DNA from: Labia minor
Lineage: Eukaryota; Arthropoda; Insecta; Dermaptera; Spongiphoridae
Assembly (NCBI GenBank): GCA_963082975.1
Contig: OY720346.1
Location: forward strand, 68,997,267-69,061,266
DNA length: 64,000 bases
Reading direction: 5' to 3'
Shown: piece by piece, positions 45,721 to 57,796 of the stretch
Numbering within the stretch: the first letter of the stretch is position 1
How the letters are laid out: every line of letters begins with the position of its first letter
Translations under genes and position numbers: made by a program
The notes under the pieces: model-generated
Told to the model about the DNA's origin: nothing
Seen by the model: the letters and a program-made list of their open reading frames with translations, nothing else
Database searches by the model: none

Positions 45721-46010
45721 AATACATAAATATATCTATCAAATTGATTAAAGTCATATTTTCCCTATAAAAAATTATTCATTTTCAAATGAAAATTTCC
45801 AAGATATCCAAAAAATATGAATTGAGTCGGATTAATAATCTAAAATGAATTAAATTAATATATAATACATAAATATATCTATCTAATTGATTAAAGTCAT
45901 ATTTTCCCTATAAATTGTCGAAAAATCATTCATTTTCTAATGAAAATTTCACAGATAGGCAAAAAATATGAATAGATACGGATTAATAATCTATAAAATG
46001 GATTAAAAAT
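45721..46010 (+). repeat. Tandem duplication, about 143-bp unit, two copies
   Basis: Unit 1 starts at 45721 and unit 2 at 45864, both AATACATAAATATATCTATC/T. Both continue with ATTGATTAAAGTCATATTTT, CCCTATAAA, TGAAAATTTC and GGATTAATAATCTA in the same order. Unit 2 carries a few small insertions, so it is not recent. No element ends seen. Confidence 0.88.
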
Positions 46011-46164
46011 ATATAATATAACAAAATAATAGTGGATAGGTGTTTCTACGATGAATGCTTCTTTCTTTCTGTCCGTCTCTGGCTCTGTTCAATCTAACGC
46101 CCTCCCGTGGCCAAACCCGTAATTACATATATATACATGCACACACACATACACACAGAGAGAC

Positions 46165-47029
46165 ACGAGTTCTATTCAAAAGAAAACGTGAATTTTGAAT
46201 TTTCGCGGGTTGTGTACATTCGTCTATCAAATTTGTTTTTTGTTATGTTGGTAGGCATATGTTTCTCATAGGTAGATATTATCAGCCATTTTGTATTAGT
46301 AGTTGTTGTTTTGTTTTTTTTTTGTTTTTTTTTACAACTGGAAAAGTTAGTTACGTTTTTGTGCGTTCTTCGATTTTTTAAAGAATCTGTATTAAATTTT
46401 GCGTTAAAAATGGAATAAAGTGCACCAACGCATTTAAATTGTTGACTGTGACATTCGGCGAGTCTACTTTGTTTCAAAAAAAAATGTTTATAAGCGCTTT
46501 ACAGAATGCTGAAATGTTGATGAAGATGAGCGTCCTGGAGCTGCAACCACGTCAACAAGCGAAGAAAACATCGAAACAGTAAAGAAAATTGTTTTGAAAA
46601 ATCGTCGAATCACTATTAGGGAAGTAGCAGTGAGCTCATGGCATGCAATTTTCTCAAATGTTTTAGGCATGAAATATGTGGTAGCGAATACACCAGCTCA
46701 CACATCTTTGCTTGTTCGTGATTTTTTGGCCAAAAACAACACCGTAATCATGTGACTTTTTCCTATTCCTAAAACTGAAGAGACCATTGAAAGGAAAGCG
46801 TTTTACCACAATTGATGAGATAAAGATGGAATCGAAGAACGAACGAGCGGATGGCCATACCGAAAAGCGCATTTCAGAAGTTCTTCGGCGATAAGAAGAA
46901 GCTTTGGCATAAGTGCATTATATCTGAGGAGAATTACATTGAAGGGGACAAAATGGATATTGATGAATAAATAAATAAATACTTTTCGAAATAATTCAAA
47001 ATTGATCTTTTCTTTTAAACAAACCTTGT
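46165..47029 (+). pseudogene. Irritans-type mariner, internally deleted transposase
   Basis: Terminal inverted repeats: ACGAGTTCTATTCAAAAGAA (46165) and the complement of the right end, ACAAGGTTTGTTTAAAAGAA (47029). The match continues inward through GAATTTTGAATT, and the right end abuts TA. The plus strand encodes transposase pieces: KFCVKNGIKCTNAFKLL with GESTLF (N-terminal helix-turn-helix), DERPGAATTSTSEENIETV, then VLGMKYVVA joined directly to NTPAHTSLLVRDFLAKNNTV. The joint at about 46685 removes the middle of the protein with the first two catalytic Asp residues. A second deletion after NNTVIM removes the YSPDLAP-type block with the third Asp. The remnant KRF-TIDEIK and a GDK-DIDE-like end follow. 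About 865 bp against roughly 1.3 kb intact; inactive. Confidence 0.92.
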
Positions 47030-48581
47030 ATATATATCATAAATAAATATTAATTAATTTAAATTATTTGAAAAAAATGTAAAAAATACCTAAATAAATT
47101 TAGTTCATTCAAATTAGAATATTTAAATATGCTTGTATTGAACTGATGTTGATGGTGGTATCCTCAAAACAATGATATATCCTCTTTTAATTATTTTATT
47201 TTAATTTGAAGTTTTTCTAAAAATAAAAAAAAATAAATACAATTATATTACAAACAGATAAATACTTTTCTAGGGTTAATATAGTGCGAACACTATTTTA
47301 ATGTAAAAAAAAAAAATAAATGAAATAATTTAAAATAAATAATTTTATCCAAGTTTTCTTCTAAGTAAAATGACAGACAGACAAACGCAAATAAGATGGA
47401 TGTGCTGATAGAAAATTGGACAGAGTGGAGGGTGAGAGAGGCAAGGTGTAGAATCAACGATGAAACGATGAGAGAAGGGGAGGGGTTGTTAAGTGGTCGA
47501 CGAACTACACGCGAATTCTTTCTTGGACACGCAAAAAGAATCAACGATAAGAACTGAAGAAGAAAATAGGGAAAAAAAAACAAACTATACTGTCATTCAT
47601 TCCGCGTAAATGGCCAGTTGAAAAAGCTAAAGATGAACGAATAAATAAATAAGTAAACAAATAAAAGAATGTTAAAAGCATCGGATCATTAAGAGAAGAT
47701 TAAACGTATAACGTTTTCTCTCCATTGGTATGCCTCACTCTCTTTGTATATATAAGAGAAATAAGAGGGAGAGGCAGATAGGAAGAAAATGTGAGTGTGT
47801 GTGTGTGTGTGTGAGTAGGTGGATTGGTGGGTTGAGTGAAAGGAGGAAGTATAATGTGCCGTTCTATCTACATTGTAAATTGGAGTTGAGAAGAGCTTAA
47901 CTCTGTTTAGGGTATTTGCCTTTCTCTACTCCTTCTGAAGAAGGTATTATATTTCTTTAAAAGTTTTGTGTTTGTTCATGTTGAATACTGTGTCTATATT
48001 CTAGTATATATATTTTTATATTTTAAACAATTTATAACAAATATGTTGTTAAGAATATCTTTTAACAAAGATAACAACGAAAAAGCTTAATAGTTAATAT
48101 TTTATTTTATCTTTAGTCAACTTATATTCCATAAAAAAAGGTGTGGGTTGATAGTCTTATGGATTTCATTAACTACAAATTTAACATTCTATTAATTTCA
48201 AAAATGTTTTACTAGAAAATTTTTCAAAAAAATGTAAAGAAGAAATAAAAATTCATTACAATTTAGTTTGGAATATAAAATTAAAAATTATATGAGAAGA
48301 TAATAAAATTTTTATATTGAAACCAGGAAGTTTCTAAAGAGTCGGTTTGTGACTTTGGATTCGTTCCATACACAAATTAATATATTTTAAACTTTTATAA
48401 TATCACGATGGGGAAACTAAAATAAAAAAAAACTAAAATTGTAATAGAAAAATAATAAGTAAATAAAATTTTAATTGCATGTTTAATATAAAAAAAAGAA
48501 ATTAATAAAGAAAATACTCGAAACGCAAAAATAAACAATTTGTTATTTTTAGGATGTGACAAACTAAAATTAATTAAATCA
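47030..48581. other. AT-rich intergenic DNA
   Basis: (GT)n at 47795-47812. 47375-47560 has an open minus frame without a domain. No gene recognised. Confidence 0.5.
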
Positions 48582-48589
48582 GTTTATAT

Positions 48590-48861
48590 CAGCGGTTCTC
48601 AACCTGGGGGGCGGGAGCATATCAAGGGCTCGCGAATGCATTTCAAGTGCCCGCAATCTTTTGAAAATTTTGTTCTAAAAAAAAGGTAAGATGATTTTGT
48701 GGCCAAACTTTCCGAACAATTTCGATTTTTTTCAATTTTTTTTCAAAATGGTTCTAAAAAAAAGGTCAGGTGATGATTTTGCGATACTCTAAAAAAGGTG
48801 GGCGTGACCTAACATCAGTGTTCTAAGGGGGGCAATGAGTCTGAAAGGTTGAGAACCCCTG
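48590..48861. mobile_element. hAT MITE with exact 8-bp target duplication
   Basis: Left end CAGCGGTTCTCAACCTGG, right end AAGGTTGAGAACCCCTG, target duplication GTTTATAT at 48582-48589 and 48862-48869. Internal repeats GTAAGATGATTTTG and GTCAGGTGATGATTTTG link it to family E. Non-coding, 272 bp. Confidence 0.92.
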
Positions 48862-48884
48862 GTTTATATAGTTTGTATTTATAT

Positions 48885-49810
48885 TTAACTAATATTAAAG
48901 GAAAAATATGCCCTCCTCCCGAAGTAAAAGATATTATTTGGTTGAAAGTCTGTATGTAATAAGTTTACATTCATTTTATTTCAATCATTATATTATAACA
49001 TTCATTTTCTTTTCGTGTTTTTATTTATTTTTTAATTGAATCAGTAAACAAATTAAATATTTTATTGTAAATGTTATAATAGATTATAATTTTTCTTAAT
49101 ATTTATTTTGTTATTTGTTTTTTATTATTATTTATCGTTTTTTGAATAATTTCTATTAGGGAAAACTATATAGTTAGAGACTAGAAATATTTTATAAAAT
49201 TATAACTAACTTTTTTAAGACAACCACATAAAAATTTAATTATATTCAATATTTATTTTTTCAATTTAAATACGATTTAATCTAAACTTGTGAGTCATAA
49301 TAATTGGTATACAGAAATAATGAATGTTCTTAGCGGGATTAGATTTGATCTAATGTGTTGTCCAAATTGGCCTTAATCCGCTTGATTTTCTCCAAAGATT
49401 AGGAAAAAAAGTTGAGCTCTACCCTAATCCAATTGATTCCCTCATTCAAGTTGAATGATGCACCTAAATTATTAAATTAATTAAAATAAGAACTTATAGA
49501 ATAATTTATTATTATTATTATAATCATTCTTTTTGTGAAAATGACAAGATTTATTAATTTTATATTCATTGACGGAAATTAATCGACTCCTTCACTGAGC
49601 CACGAGAGGCTAGGAGCATTATATAAATTTTTAAAAATGAATTTCTATGGTCATTAAATAGTTAGTGACACAATAGTTATTGCTCAAAAAGTGGTATATA
49701 AGAAAATTGTCATATAATTTCATAGGTTCAGCCAATTTTGAGTCGATAACTTCACAATTTTCTGGACATACATGCATACATTCATACATACATCATCACA
49801 ATATTCTTAT
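48885..49810 (-). mobile_element. Helitron fragment related to 26751-29620
   Basis: Colinear with the Helitron. TTTGGTTGAAAGTCTGTATG and CATTCATTTTATTTCAATCA parallel 26830-26890. ATTGTAAATGTTATAATAG is the empty site corresponding to the LINE target at 26968. GAATGTTCTTAGCGGGATT, the TTCATAGGTTCAGCCAATTT cassette and a CATACATA tract follow. Both termini are degraded. Confidence 0.78.
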
Positions 49811-50355
49811 ATACCTCTATTTGAAAATATTTAGATCATATTTTATAAGATAGAACATTACAAATATAAGAGAATTAAAAACATTCTACAATTTCATTTC
49901 TGGCGCCAATTAACCCCAAAGGTAATTGATTAAAGACAAATTCAGTTAAAAAAAATATTGACAAACAAGACAAAATAAAACGAAAGATGAATTGGAATTA
50001 AACTGAATTTTGTAATTATCTATAATCACATTTTGACATTAAATACTTTATAAAGAATTTATGAAATCACATAGAATTTTATAGATTTTTAAATGTACAA
50101 TACACATTAAAGTATATAAATTCAAATTCCAATCCTTTATCTTGGATAATTTATAATCGTGTTTAATATTTATTAATTATTCAGAACGCTTTGTTTACTC
50201 TACTCCACGTAGATTCTTTCTAGCATAGGTTAATATAATTTAAACAAAACTTTTAAATGTAATTATCTATGTATACATATCTAATTGCCTTAAATTTGTA
50301 ATTTTATTTTTTAAATATTTCAAAAATTTTCTAAAAAAAAACTTTTCTTTTTTTT
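49811..50355. other. AT-rich intergenic DNA
   Basis: No gene or repeat recognised. Confidence 0.55.
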
Positions 50356-50958
50356 ACTATCTCACGAGAGATAGTATTGCGACCAAGAAAAATTTTCGAA
50401 GTTGAGATTTTGATGTTTTTATACGTTTTGAAGGTTCCTGAATCATTTTCACTAAGGTTGAGAAAAATGTGTGTGTGTGTTTATGTATGTAGACAAGATT
50501 ACGCAAAAACGGTTTGAGCTAGAATCATGAAATTGGTACATGGGCATTATTTGAAATTTGTTGTTTTCTATCAACTTTTGAGAAATGTAACTCAACCGGA
50601 AGAGGGTCATTACCTACCACGTTTTGATTTTTTTTCCTCTAACCTGACCGTAAAAATAAAGATATATGTTTGATAGTTTTTCAAATGATTAATAATTGTA
50701 TAAAACTGCTATATATAGAATTTCAGCTTGATTGAATTGCTGAAAGTACCAGAATTAATTTTTTAACACTGCAAATCTCACGCGCCAACACGTGACGTAG
50801 TGCCAACAACAAAGAGCCAAACGTGCGCTGGTTTAATAAATATTATTTATTAATTTTAATTTATGATTTATAATTAATTAAATTTAATTTAAATATAATA
50901 TATTATGTTATTTAATCCAATTCAAATTGCGAGATAGTCTAGTCGAGACACTCCAGCT
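50356..50958 (+). mobile_element. Helentron-like HINE family A, copy 5, full length
   Basis: 5' hairpin ACTATCTCACGAGAGATAGT, then GAAGTTGAGATTTTGATG, a short GT tract (50469-50480), GCAAAAACGGTTTGAGCTAG, GAAATTGGTACATGG, CAACCGGAAGAGGGTCATTA, TGCTGAAAGTACCAG, and the 3' end GCGAGATAGTCTAG with GAGACACTCCAGCTTATTTT. The shortest microsatellite of the family. Confidence 0.86.
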
Positions 50959-51369
50959 TATTTTATTTTTTTCTTAATAATTTTTAGAAATTAAAACTAG
51001 TTTCTATGACAAAAAACAAAAGAGATTTAATCACCATGATTTTATAAAAAAATACATATTATATTATTGTATTATAATCATTTAATTATTATAATTGCAA
51101 ATATCCTTTTCTTTATGAAAATGAATGATTTGGTGGATGAAGGTAAATTAATGTTCTTACGTTTCATTAAATGATTTAAAAATTTCCAATTTTCAAGGAG
51201 AATAATAATTTTTTCCATGCTTAGAATGTGCAAAAATAATATATTTCCATCATAAATATTTTTTTTTTATGAAAAAGAACATATAAATAAATAAAGAAAT
51301 TGGAAAAGGAAATTGGAAATTCAATAAATAGTATTTATTTTAGGTTATTTTGTTTTAATTAGCGTTTTT

Positions 51370-51638
51370 TCAACCATTTTGGACCAAACGCCCACTTCGT
51401 AAGGTCGGCTTCATAATTTGCCTCCTATAAATTTTAACAGATAAAAATTGCATGATAATTTAATCATTTTACCTTTTTTTTTAGAACCATATTTAAAAAA
51501 ATCGAAAAAAGCGGAAATGTTTAAAAGCCTGATCGCAAAATCATCTTACCTTTTTTTAGAGTTTAAAATGATTTCGCCCCCCCCAAAAATAACTATCGCC
51601 CCCTTTAAGATGTCGATCGCCCAGATTGAGAATCACTA
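51370..51638 (-). mobile_element. hAT-like element (family E), copy 3
   Basis: Reverse orientation: CAACCATTTTGGACCAAACG at the left and GATCGCCCAGATTGAGAATC ACTAG at the right. Inside are CCTGATCGCAAAATCATCTTACC and CGCCCCCCCCAAAAATAACT. Colinear with 13650-13989 in reverse. An overlapping plus-strand open frame is not shared by the other copies. Target duplication not visible. Confidence 0.8.
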
Positions 51639-51639
51639 G

Positions 51640-52889
51640 TTTAAATGTTTCCTATTTCTTCTACTAACTCTATTCCGGTTTGTATATGTTAAAATATCAA
51701 TCGAAATCAAAGGAAAAAAATAAAGACAGTCTTTTTTTTTTAATTCTCGACTTGTAGAGGGCTTTTTAATAAATCACCCACCGGCGATGATTTGCCTAAT
51801 GGACATTCAATAGGAACAAGAGATAAGATCGCAGGGGGTCAAATTTTAATAGGAAAACTGGAGAAGGGGAGTGTAGGGTAGATCCCTTCATATACAATTC
51901 CTATTAATTCCCAACCCCTATAGACACCTCTATATATATAGAAAATAAGCAATTCGTAGAATCGATTGAGCGATATATTTTTCCATGATTCACGAATGAA
52001 TAACTGACTACCTGCCTGTTTTGTTTTTATTATTCCATCAAATGGAAAAGATTTAGTATTCCATTATGATAAGAATATATATATATATAATTATGCCTAT
52101 GAATAAATGTTTAGGTCGATATTTTATGTTTCATAATCTTATTAGGTGACTTGTAAATTCATAAATCATTTCACTTTTTACGGGCACCTACATATCGAGT
52201 AACAACCACATTTTATTATTTTCATTCTTTATTTAATATTTTGAAGATTACTTATTTTTATTACTAAAAATAATTTTAGTAAAATGTTAAATAAACAATA
52301 AGATGATTTTGTGGTAATAAAAGAACAAGTCAACAGATTATAATAGCCAAACACAAATATTTAAAGATTTATTTTTATTCCAATTCATTTATTTTATATT
52401 TGAATATGAGATAAGAAATTTAAGAATGAAAAAAATAAATAAATATTTTAATTCTCAATACTTATATATGATTTATATTTTATTATATAATCTTTTAAAT
52501 TCAATTCAATTTTAGCCATTAAATGTTATTAAATGATATTAATATAAGGATTTTATGGCAAAATGAAGGGGAATTTAATTAAAGATTAAACGACGATCTT
52601 ACTTCCTCCCTTTCAAGCAGATTGACGCCTCCCACACCCACCCACGTTGTGTTATTTTTGACCTGGCACTTAAGATGTGACACATTGAAAATTGGTTCAT
52701 TTGGTTGGCATTTGATGGTTCCCTTTCCATTAAAATGAAAAACCACCATTAAATAGAAATAGAAAGACTCTGATATAAAAAACTGTAAATCACTTCTAAT
52801 TTCTAATTTCTAATTACCAACAGTTATGTAGAAAAATAAACATTTCAATATATATATATATACATATAAAAAATTTGAAGTACAAATCA
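51640..52889. other. AT-rich intergenic DNA
   Basis: 51755-51900 and 52590-52745 are of ordinary complexity and match no repeat here; they could be unique noncoding or old elements. No gene recognised. Confidence 0.5.
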
Positions 52890-53030
52890 CCAAGGTAGTT
52901 TACAAAGTATTAATTTTATATTCACTGTCGGAAATTTTTCACTTAAAATATAGTAGTAATTAATAATTGAGTAATTAAACTAAAAATAAAAACCAAGATA
53001 ATGTAATTTAGTCATTTTAGTTCAAGTTTT
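52890..53030 (-). mobile_element. Helitron internal fragment
   Basis: TTAATAATTGAGTAATTAAA through AAGATAATGTAATTTAGTCA parallels 28895-28970 of the Helitron. The preceding GTATTAATTTTATATTCACTG parallels 11407 and 49545. Confidence 0.6.
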
Positions 53031-54937
53031 AATTTTTTTTTTATACTTTGTAAAAGAAATGAATTTTACTAAAAAATCGATATTTGTAATATTTCTAATT
53101 ACACTCATTGAATACTAGCGCTCAGCGTTAAATCAATTAAGAGAAAAAAAATAAAGAATTTAAAAATTTTCAACTCGCGTAAAATACCTAATTTTTCCGG
53201 CCCAATGAAGCAGCTGCGACTATGTACCTGGCGCTCGCTTCCCATGCTTCCGCTCAGGGCTTAAATATAATAAATAATATAAATATTATATAAATATTAT
53301 AATATTATATATGTATGTATAGGTCGAATTAAATATGATATAAAATTTAATTCGATCCCAATCTATTATTATTACATTAAAATAACTGGTATAAATATAT
53401 ATATATATTGTTTTTAATTATTTTTAAATCGTCGAACGGCTAGCGACAGCATATTTTTAATAAAAAATTTAATTTTTAAGTGAATTTAATATTAAATACT
53501 AATTTATATGTGTATAAATATTCAATTTTTTCAATTTACTAAATATTTTTATGAACAAATGAATAATTTTAATCTTTATCTTATGAATGAACCTTCTGAC
53601 CTAAATCACTATTATAAATTATATTATAAGTGTTTTTTTTTGTTTTTTTTTTTGGATTTCGACTAAGATTAAATAAAACAAATAAGATCTATTCTTTAAC
53701 TAATAATAAATTAATTTATGTACCAAATCCAAAATTTAATCTTATTTGTACTTAAATAAATCAAATAAAATCAATAAATTGTGAATATTAATAATATAAT
53801 AAATTATATATCGCTAAATATAAAAACTTAATGAAGAGAGGAGAGAGATTCTAAGCAAAATTAGAGAAAAAAATATTTTTAGGTAAAATTTATTGAAAAT
53901 ATGATAATTATTTATATTTCTTAAGTATTAAATAATAAATAATTGAAAATTATTATAAATTAAGTAATGAAACTTTATGGTATTAATTGATATTTTAAAA
54001 CATTTTTTAGTTTATTCAACAGTTAAGTTCATTTTTATTTTGCTTGTAAAAAAAAAATCAAATAAATTTAGATTCGTCTGTGATTTGCTATTTTTCGTTC
54101 GCATCATTCTGGAATCGGGTTTTCAGTTCGGTTGTCTGCTCTGTCATGTTTCTCGTTTGTCCTTTGACACCGCAACGAACGATGCATTCGAGCGAGTATG
54201 AAAAAATAACATTGATATATATATAAAAGGAAGGGGAAAGCAGTGATTCCCGGTTGCGCTGGGGTGGGCCTAAAAAAAGCTCAACGAGAACTGCTAATTG
54301 ACAAGACCACCCAAAGTGAAGACACGGAAATTTATTAGCACCGACAGTACTAACTGTCGCTTTTAATAATCCAGCCATTTTAATCTTAGAAACCAACCCA
54401 TTGAGAAGAAAGAAAGAAATGAAATGAACAACTTTAAATGATACAAATGAGCGTAAAATTCATAGCACACATTTTCATAATTGTGATTTGTTCGAATAGC
54501 CCAAAGGGGTTGTAACTTGGTAGTTAATATTTAGATATGTTTATAGAGTCATTAATGAGACAAATAGTACAATGCATTGCTTGTTAATTAACAAAACAAT
54601 TCATAAGATTGGTTTACAGTTAGAGCAACAATTTGAAATTTATTTCTACTTTTTCATCATCATCACTTAGAATAAAATCCTAATTTTATATAAATTATGT
54701 TCATCTCTTTCATCAATAATTTTATTAATGAAATAAATTATTAAATAAATTTTATTTATTTAATACATTTATATTTATTTAAAAAACAATATTGAAATCA
54801 TGATTAATGCTGAGTTTACAAAAATCAAATTGAATAGAATAGTTTTTGTTTATTATATTTTTGTAAATTAATCAATATAACAAAACAGCGAAGCGCTAAA
54901 TGAGGTAGGTAGCGTTAATCGAGGTATGCCTTTAGTA
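53031..54937. other. AT-rich intergenic DNA
   Basis: 54070-54380 is a GC-richer patch. CAGTGATTCCCGGTTGCGC at 54241 resembles a hAT end but no partner end is seen. An open minus frame (54088-54396) includes ordinary-looking residues but no domain. No gene can be supported. Confidence 0.45.
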
Positions 54938-55160
54938 CAGTGATTCTCAATCTTTTTTTTTTTACCGCGGCACACTTTTAACGGTTTAAAAATTTGGCGG
55001 CGCACAAAGTAAAAGATAAGTGTAAAAGTTATTTACTTATTTACTAAAAAAGTCGAAAATGTTTAAGAGCCTGATCGCAAAAACATTTTACCTTTTTTTT
55101 CATACCTATAAAAAATTGTAAAAGTCTGATCCCATTATGAAAAAATTGAAAAAAAAACTA
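54938..55160 (+). mobile_element. hAT MITE (family F), copy 2, right end lost
   Basis: Left end CAGTGATTCTCAATC, T-run, then CCGCGGCACACTTTTAACGG and GAGCCTGATCGCAAAAAC as in copy 1. The sequence runs into a heptamer-type tandem repeat instead of the right terminal repeat. Confidence 0.78.
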
Positions 55161-55202
55161 GGAAATGTTTAATGTTTAATGTTTATGTTTAATGTTTAAT
55201 GC
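55161..55202 (+). repeat. Short TGTTTAA tandem repeat
   Basis: About five imperfect units of TGTTTAA/TGTTTA. Confidence 0.8.
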
Positions 55203-56635
55203 TTTAGTATATACTCTAGATATCTTGCATTATAATTGTTATTTAACAAATCATAAATGTTTGTAAATTTGTAATTATTGGAGGAAATAATATTTAGTTA
55301 TGTTTTAAATAGTAAATCACATTTAAAAACACAGAGATAAATCTGATTAAAGCATTTTACAATTATTTATCCAAACTATATTTGATTTTTTTTATGACAA
55401 AAAATGAATTTAATTTCATTAATAAATGTAGATTTTTCATATTACCTATTATAATTGTCTTAATTTATTTCATTATTAAATATTAATTTTATTATAATTT
55501 AATATTTTATTTTATTCTGAATGAATTCAAATTTTCCTCTTCCCTTATTAACCCTCTCTGGATTCACCAAACTATTTTCTATTAATATAAAACAGAGTGC
55601 TTCCAATTAGATTAAAGATTAATTTAATTAATTTTAAACCCATTTTTTTAACAATCCCAATAAACCTCCAATATACGACAATATATATTATATGAATCAA
55701 AAAACAATTATAAAGTTAAATTATTTTATAATCAAACGGATGGTCTGTGAATCAAATTATATATTAAAATACATATATATGTAAATATAATTAAAACAAT
55801 AAAAAATATTTATTTATTTTTTTGACGCTAACAAGTAAACTTTTTCTGATGGCTATCGGAACAACTAAGAAATGTATTTTGTCTGTCTATAATAACTGTT
55901 TCTAAATTTATATTAAAAAATATGATATAAAATGATTAAAACGGATTTTGGAGATGATAGCATATCACTCTTGATATTAATTGAAAATAAAATAAAAGAA
56001 AAATAAAAGAAAAAAACGAACGTACATATAATATATATATATAGAAAAAAAAGATTTCGTAAATGTAAATTGCTATCAAGTTTGATTAGTGTTTATTTAC
56101 AAGTGTCTCCCGAATGGTGTCAGGTTAAGAAAGACATTTCGACTAATTGAATCCGACTTAATTACGCTTCGTGTTACAAGTTACGTTCAAACATAAAACA
56201 TAATATAACCAGAGATAGTGTGTGAGAGAGAGAGAGACAGATAGAGGCTTAAGCTAATTGAAATTCTGAAGTATACCAGTGAAATAGAACTGATCTTTGT
56301 GGGTAAAAAATACACTTCAAGTGTTTAGGAATTTTGCTTTATTTAATATTGATGTACTTGAAAAAAATAAATAAATTAGAATGTCGATCGACAGTAGTAC
56401 TTGAACAGGAAATAAAAAAAAAACAAATATGAGAGAATAATCTGTCAAGGTTCAAATTAATTATTAATAAAAATGATTTAAAAAAAGTAATAATGAATAA
56501 CTGAAAGGAAAATTAACAATATTTACTGTTTTTCAGGAAACTATATTTTTTTTTTAAATAAACCATTAAAATCTTTAAATACTTATTTTATAAAAGAATT
56601 TGTCAATGTCTGCCAAAATTTTTTTGGTCCCGACA
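55203..56635. other. AT-rich intergenic DNA
   Basis: (GA)n at 56224-56236. 56085-56200 is of higher complexity. No gene recognised. Confidence 0.5.
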
Positions 56636-56643
56636 CACAAAAC

Positions 56644-57090
56644 CAGTGACTCTCAATCTGTGGGGCGCGCCCTCCTAGGGGGGCGCGAGCATATCCAAAA
56701 GAAAATGTTATTTAAAATAATTGATTAAGTGACTGAAAGGAAATAACACACGCACACATACAAAACAAAATATACATTTAAACATATTTAATAATTAACT
56801 TATTAAATTAAAACAACTTACTAAATTAAAAACAAATTTAAGAATTATTAGTGATTTCCGTGGGCCTGTCTTGAAGAGGAATGTTTTTTGAAGGAGGGTT
56901 TAATATTAGAAATAGACTCTCTCGGTATTCTTGGTAATTTGTATAGTTTAAAATTAAGGTTGTAGTGTAGGTTTAGCGCCAAATTACTCAAAACATTATT
57001 ATCGTATTATTGTATGCGGTTGGGGAGGGGGGGCGATGAAAATTATGATTAAAAATTGGGCCGTGAATACTAAAAGTTTGAGAAACTTTT
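56644..57090. mobile_element. hAT element with CAGTGACTCTCAATC end
   Basis: Left end CAGTGACTCTCAATCTGTGG with a GGGGCGCGCC block. The diverged right end AAAAGTTTGAGAAACTTTT is preceded by GGGGGGGCGATGAAAATT. Flanking octamers CACAAAAC (56636-56643) and CACTAAAC (57091-57098) match at 7 of 8. Non-coding, about 447 bp. Confidence 0.75.
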
Positions 57091-57664
57091 CACTAAACAA
57101 AAAAATTTCAAGAAATTAAATAAATCTTATCAATATATATAAAATATATATGTATACATATATATAAAATGCATAAATGTAAGTAATAATAAAATTCGTT
57201 ATATTATTTTTGTAATTTATATATTAGAAGATGAATAGAGAAAATAGGTAGCGATAATATTATTAATGAGAAGGATGCAATTGATGACGAAAAATAATTT
57301 TGTCCAAACGCGGTTCCAAATTAGACGAACAAAACGTGCTGCACTGGAAAATGAGGTATTCAATAAAATAACATTGAGTGACCAATTATATTATAAGATA
57401 AGAAACATGACTAAATTTTTTCATCTAAATTACTTTTGCGGATATTGCTATTGTAATATTTGATTTTAATATTTAATTAACCTTAACTATCATTTTAATT
57501 TTTTTCTGATACTAATTGACATTTTTAGCACACATAATTTGAAGTTGATTTTGCATTTGAAATAGAAACTTCTATTCCAAGGAGACAATGAAAAACGTTT
57601 ATTATAGAAAGTAATACATGACAACACTCTTAACAAGAATATATTTATTGAAAATAAATAAATT

Positions 57665-57782
57665 CTATCAATCTATCTCTGTGGCTCTTCGGAATTCGAA
57701 AGTTCTTGACCGCAGCAACCACATTTCTCCAAGTGTCCCTATCCTGAACCACACACCACACTCACGTCCCCTTCCTACATTA
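57665..57782 (-). mobile_element. LINE insertion, copy 4 (118-bp 3' tail)
   Basis: Target duplication AAAATAAATAAATT at 57651-57664 and 57783-57796. The minus strand carries only the last part of the family: GGTCAAGAACTTTCGAATTC and AGAGCCACAGAGATAGATTG, ending in the GATA-type tail. Extreme 5' truncation, as expected of target-primed reverse transcription. Confidence 0.9.
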
Positions 57783-57796
57783 AAAATAAATAAATT

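Noticed and set aside
54241-54290. hAT end CAGTGATTCCCGG
   Set aside because: No matching right end or 8-bp duplication found within a plausible distance; noted only within the intergenic entry.
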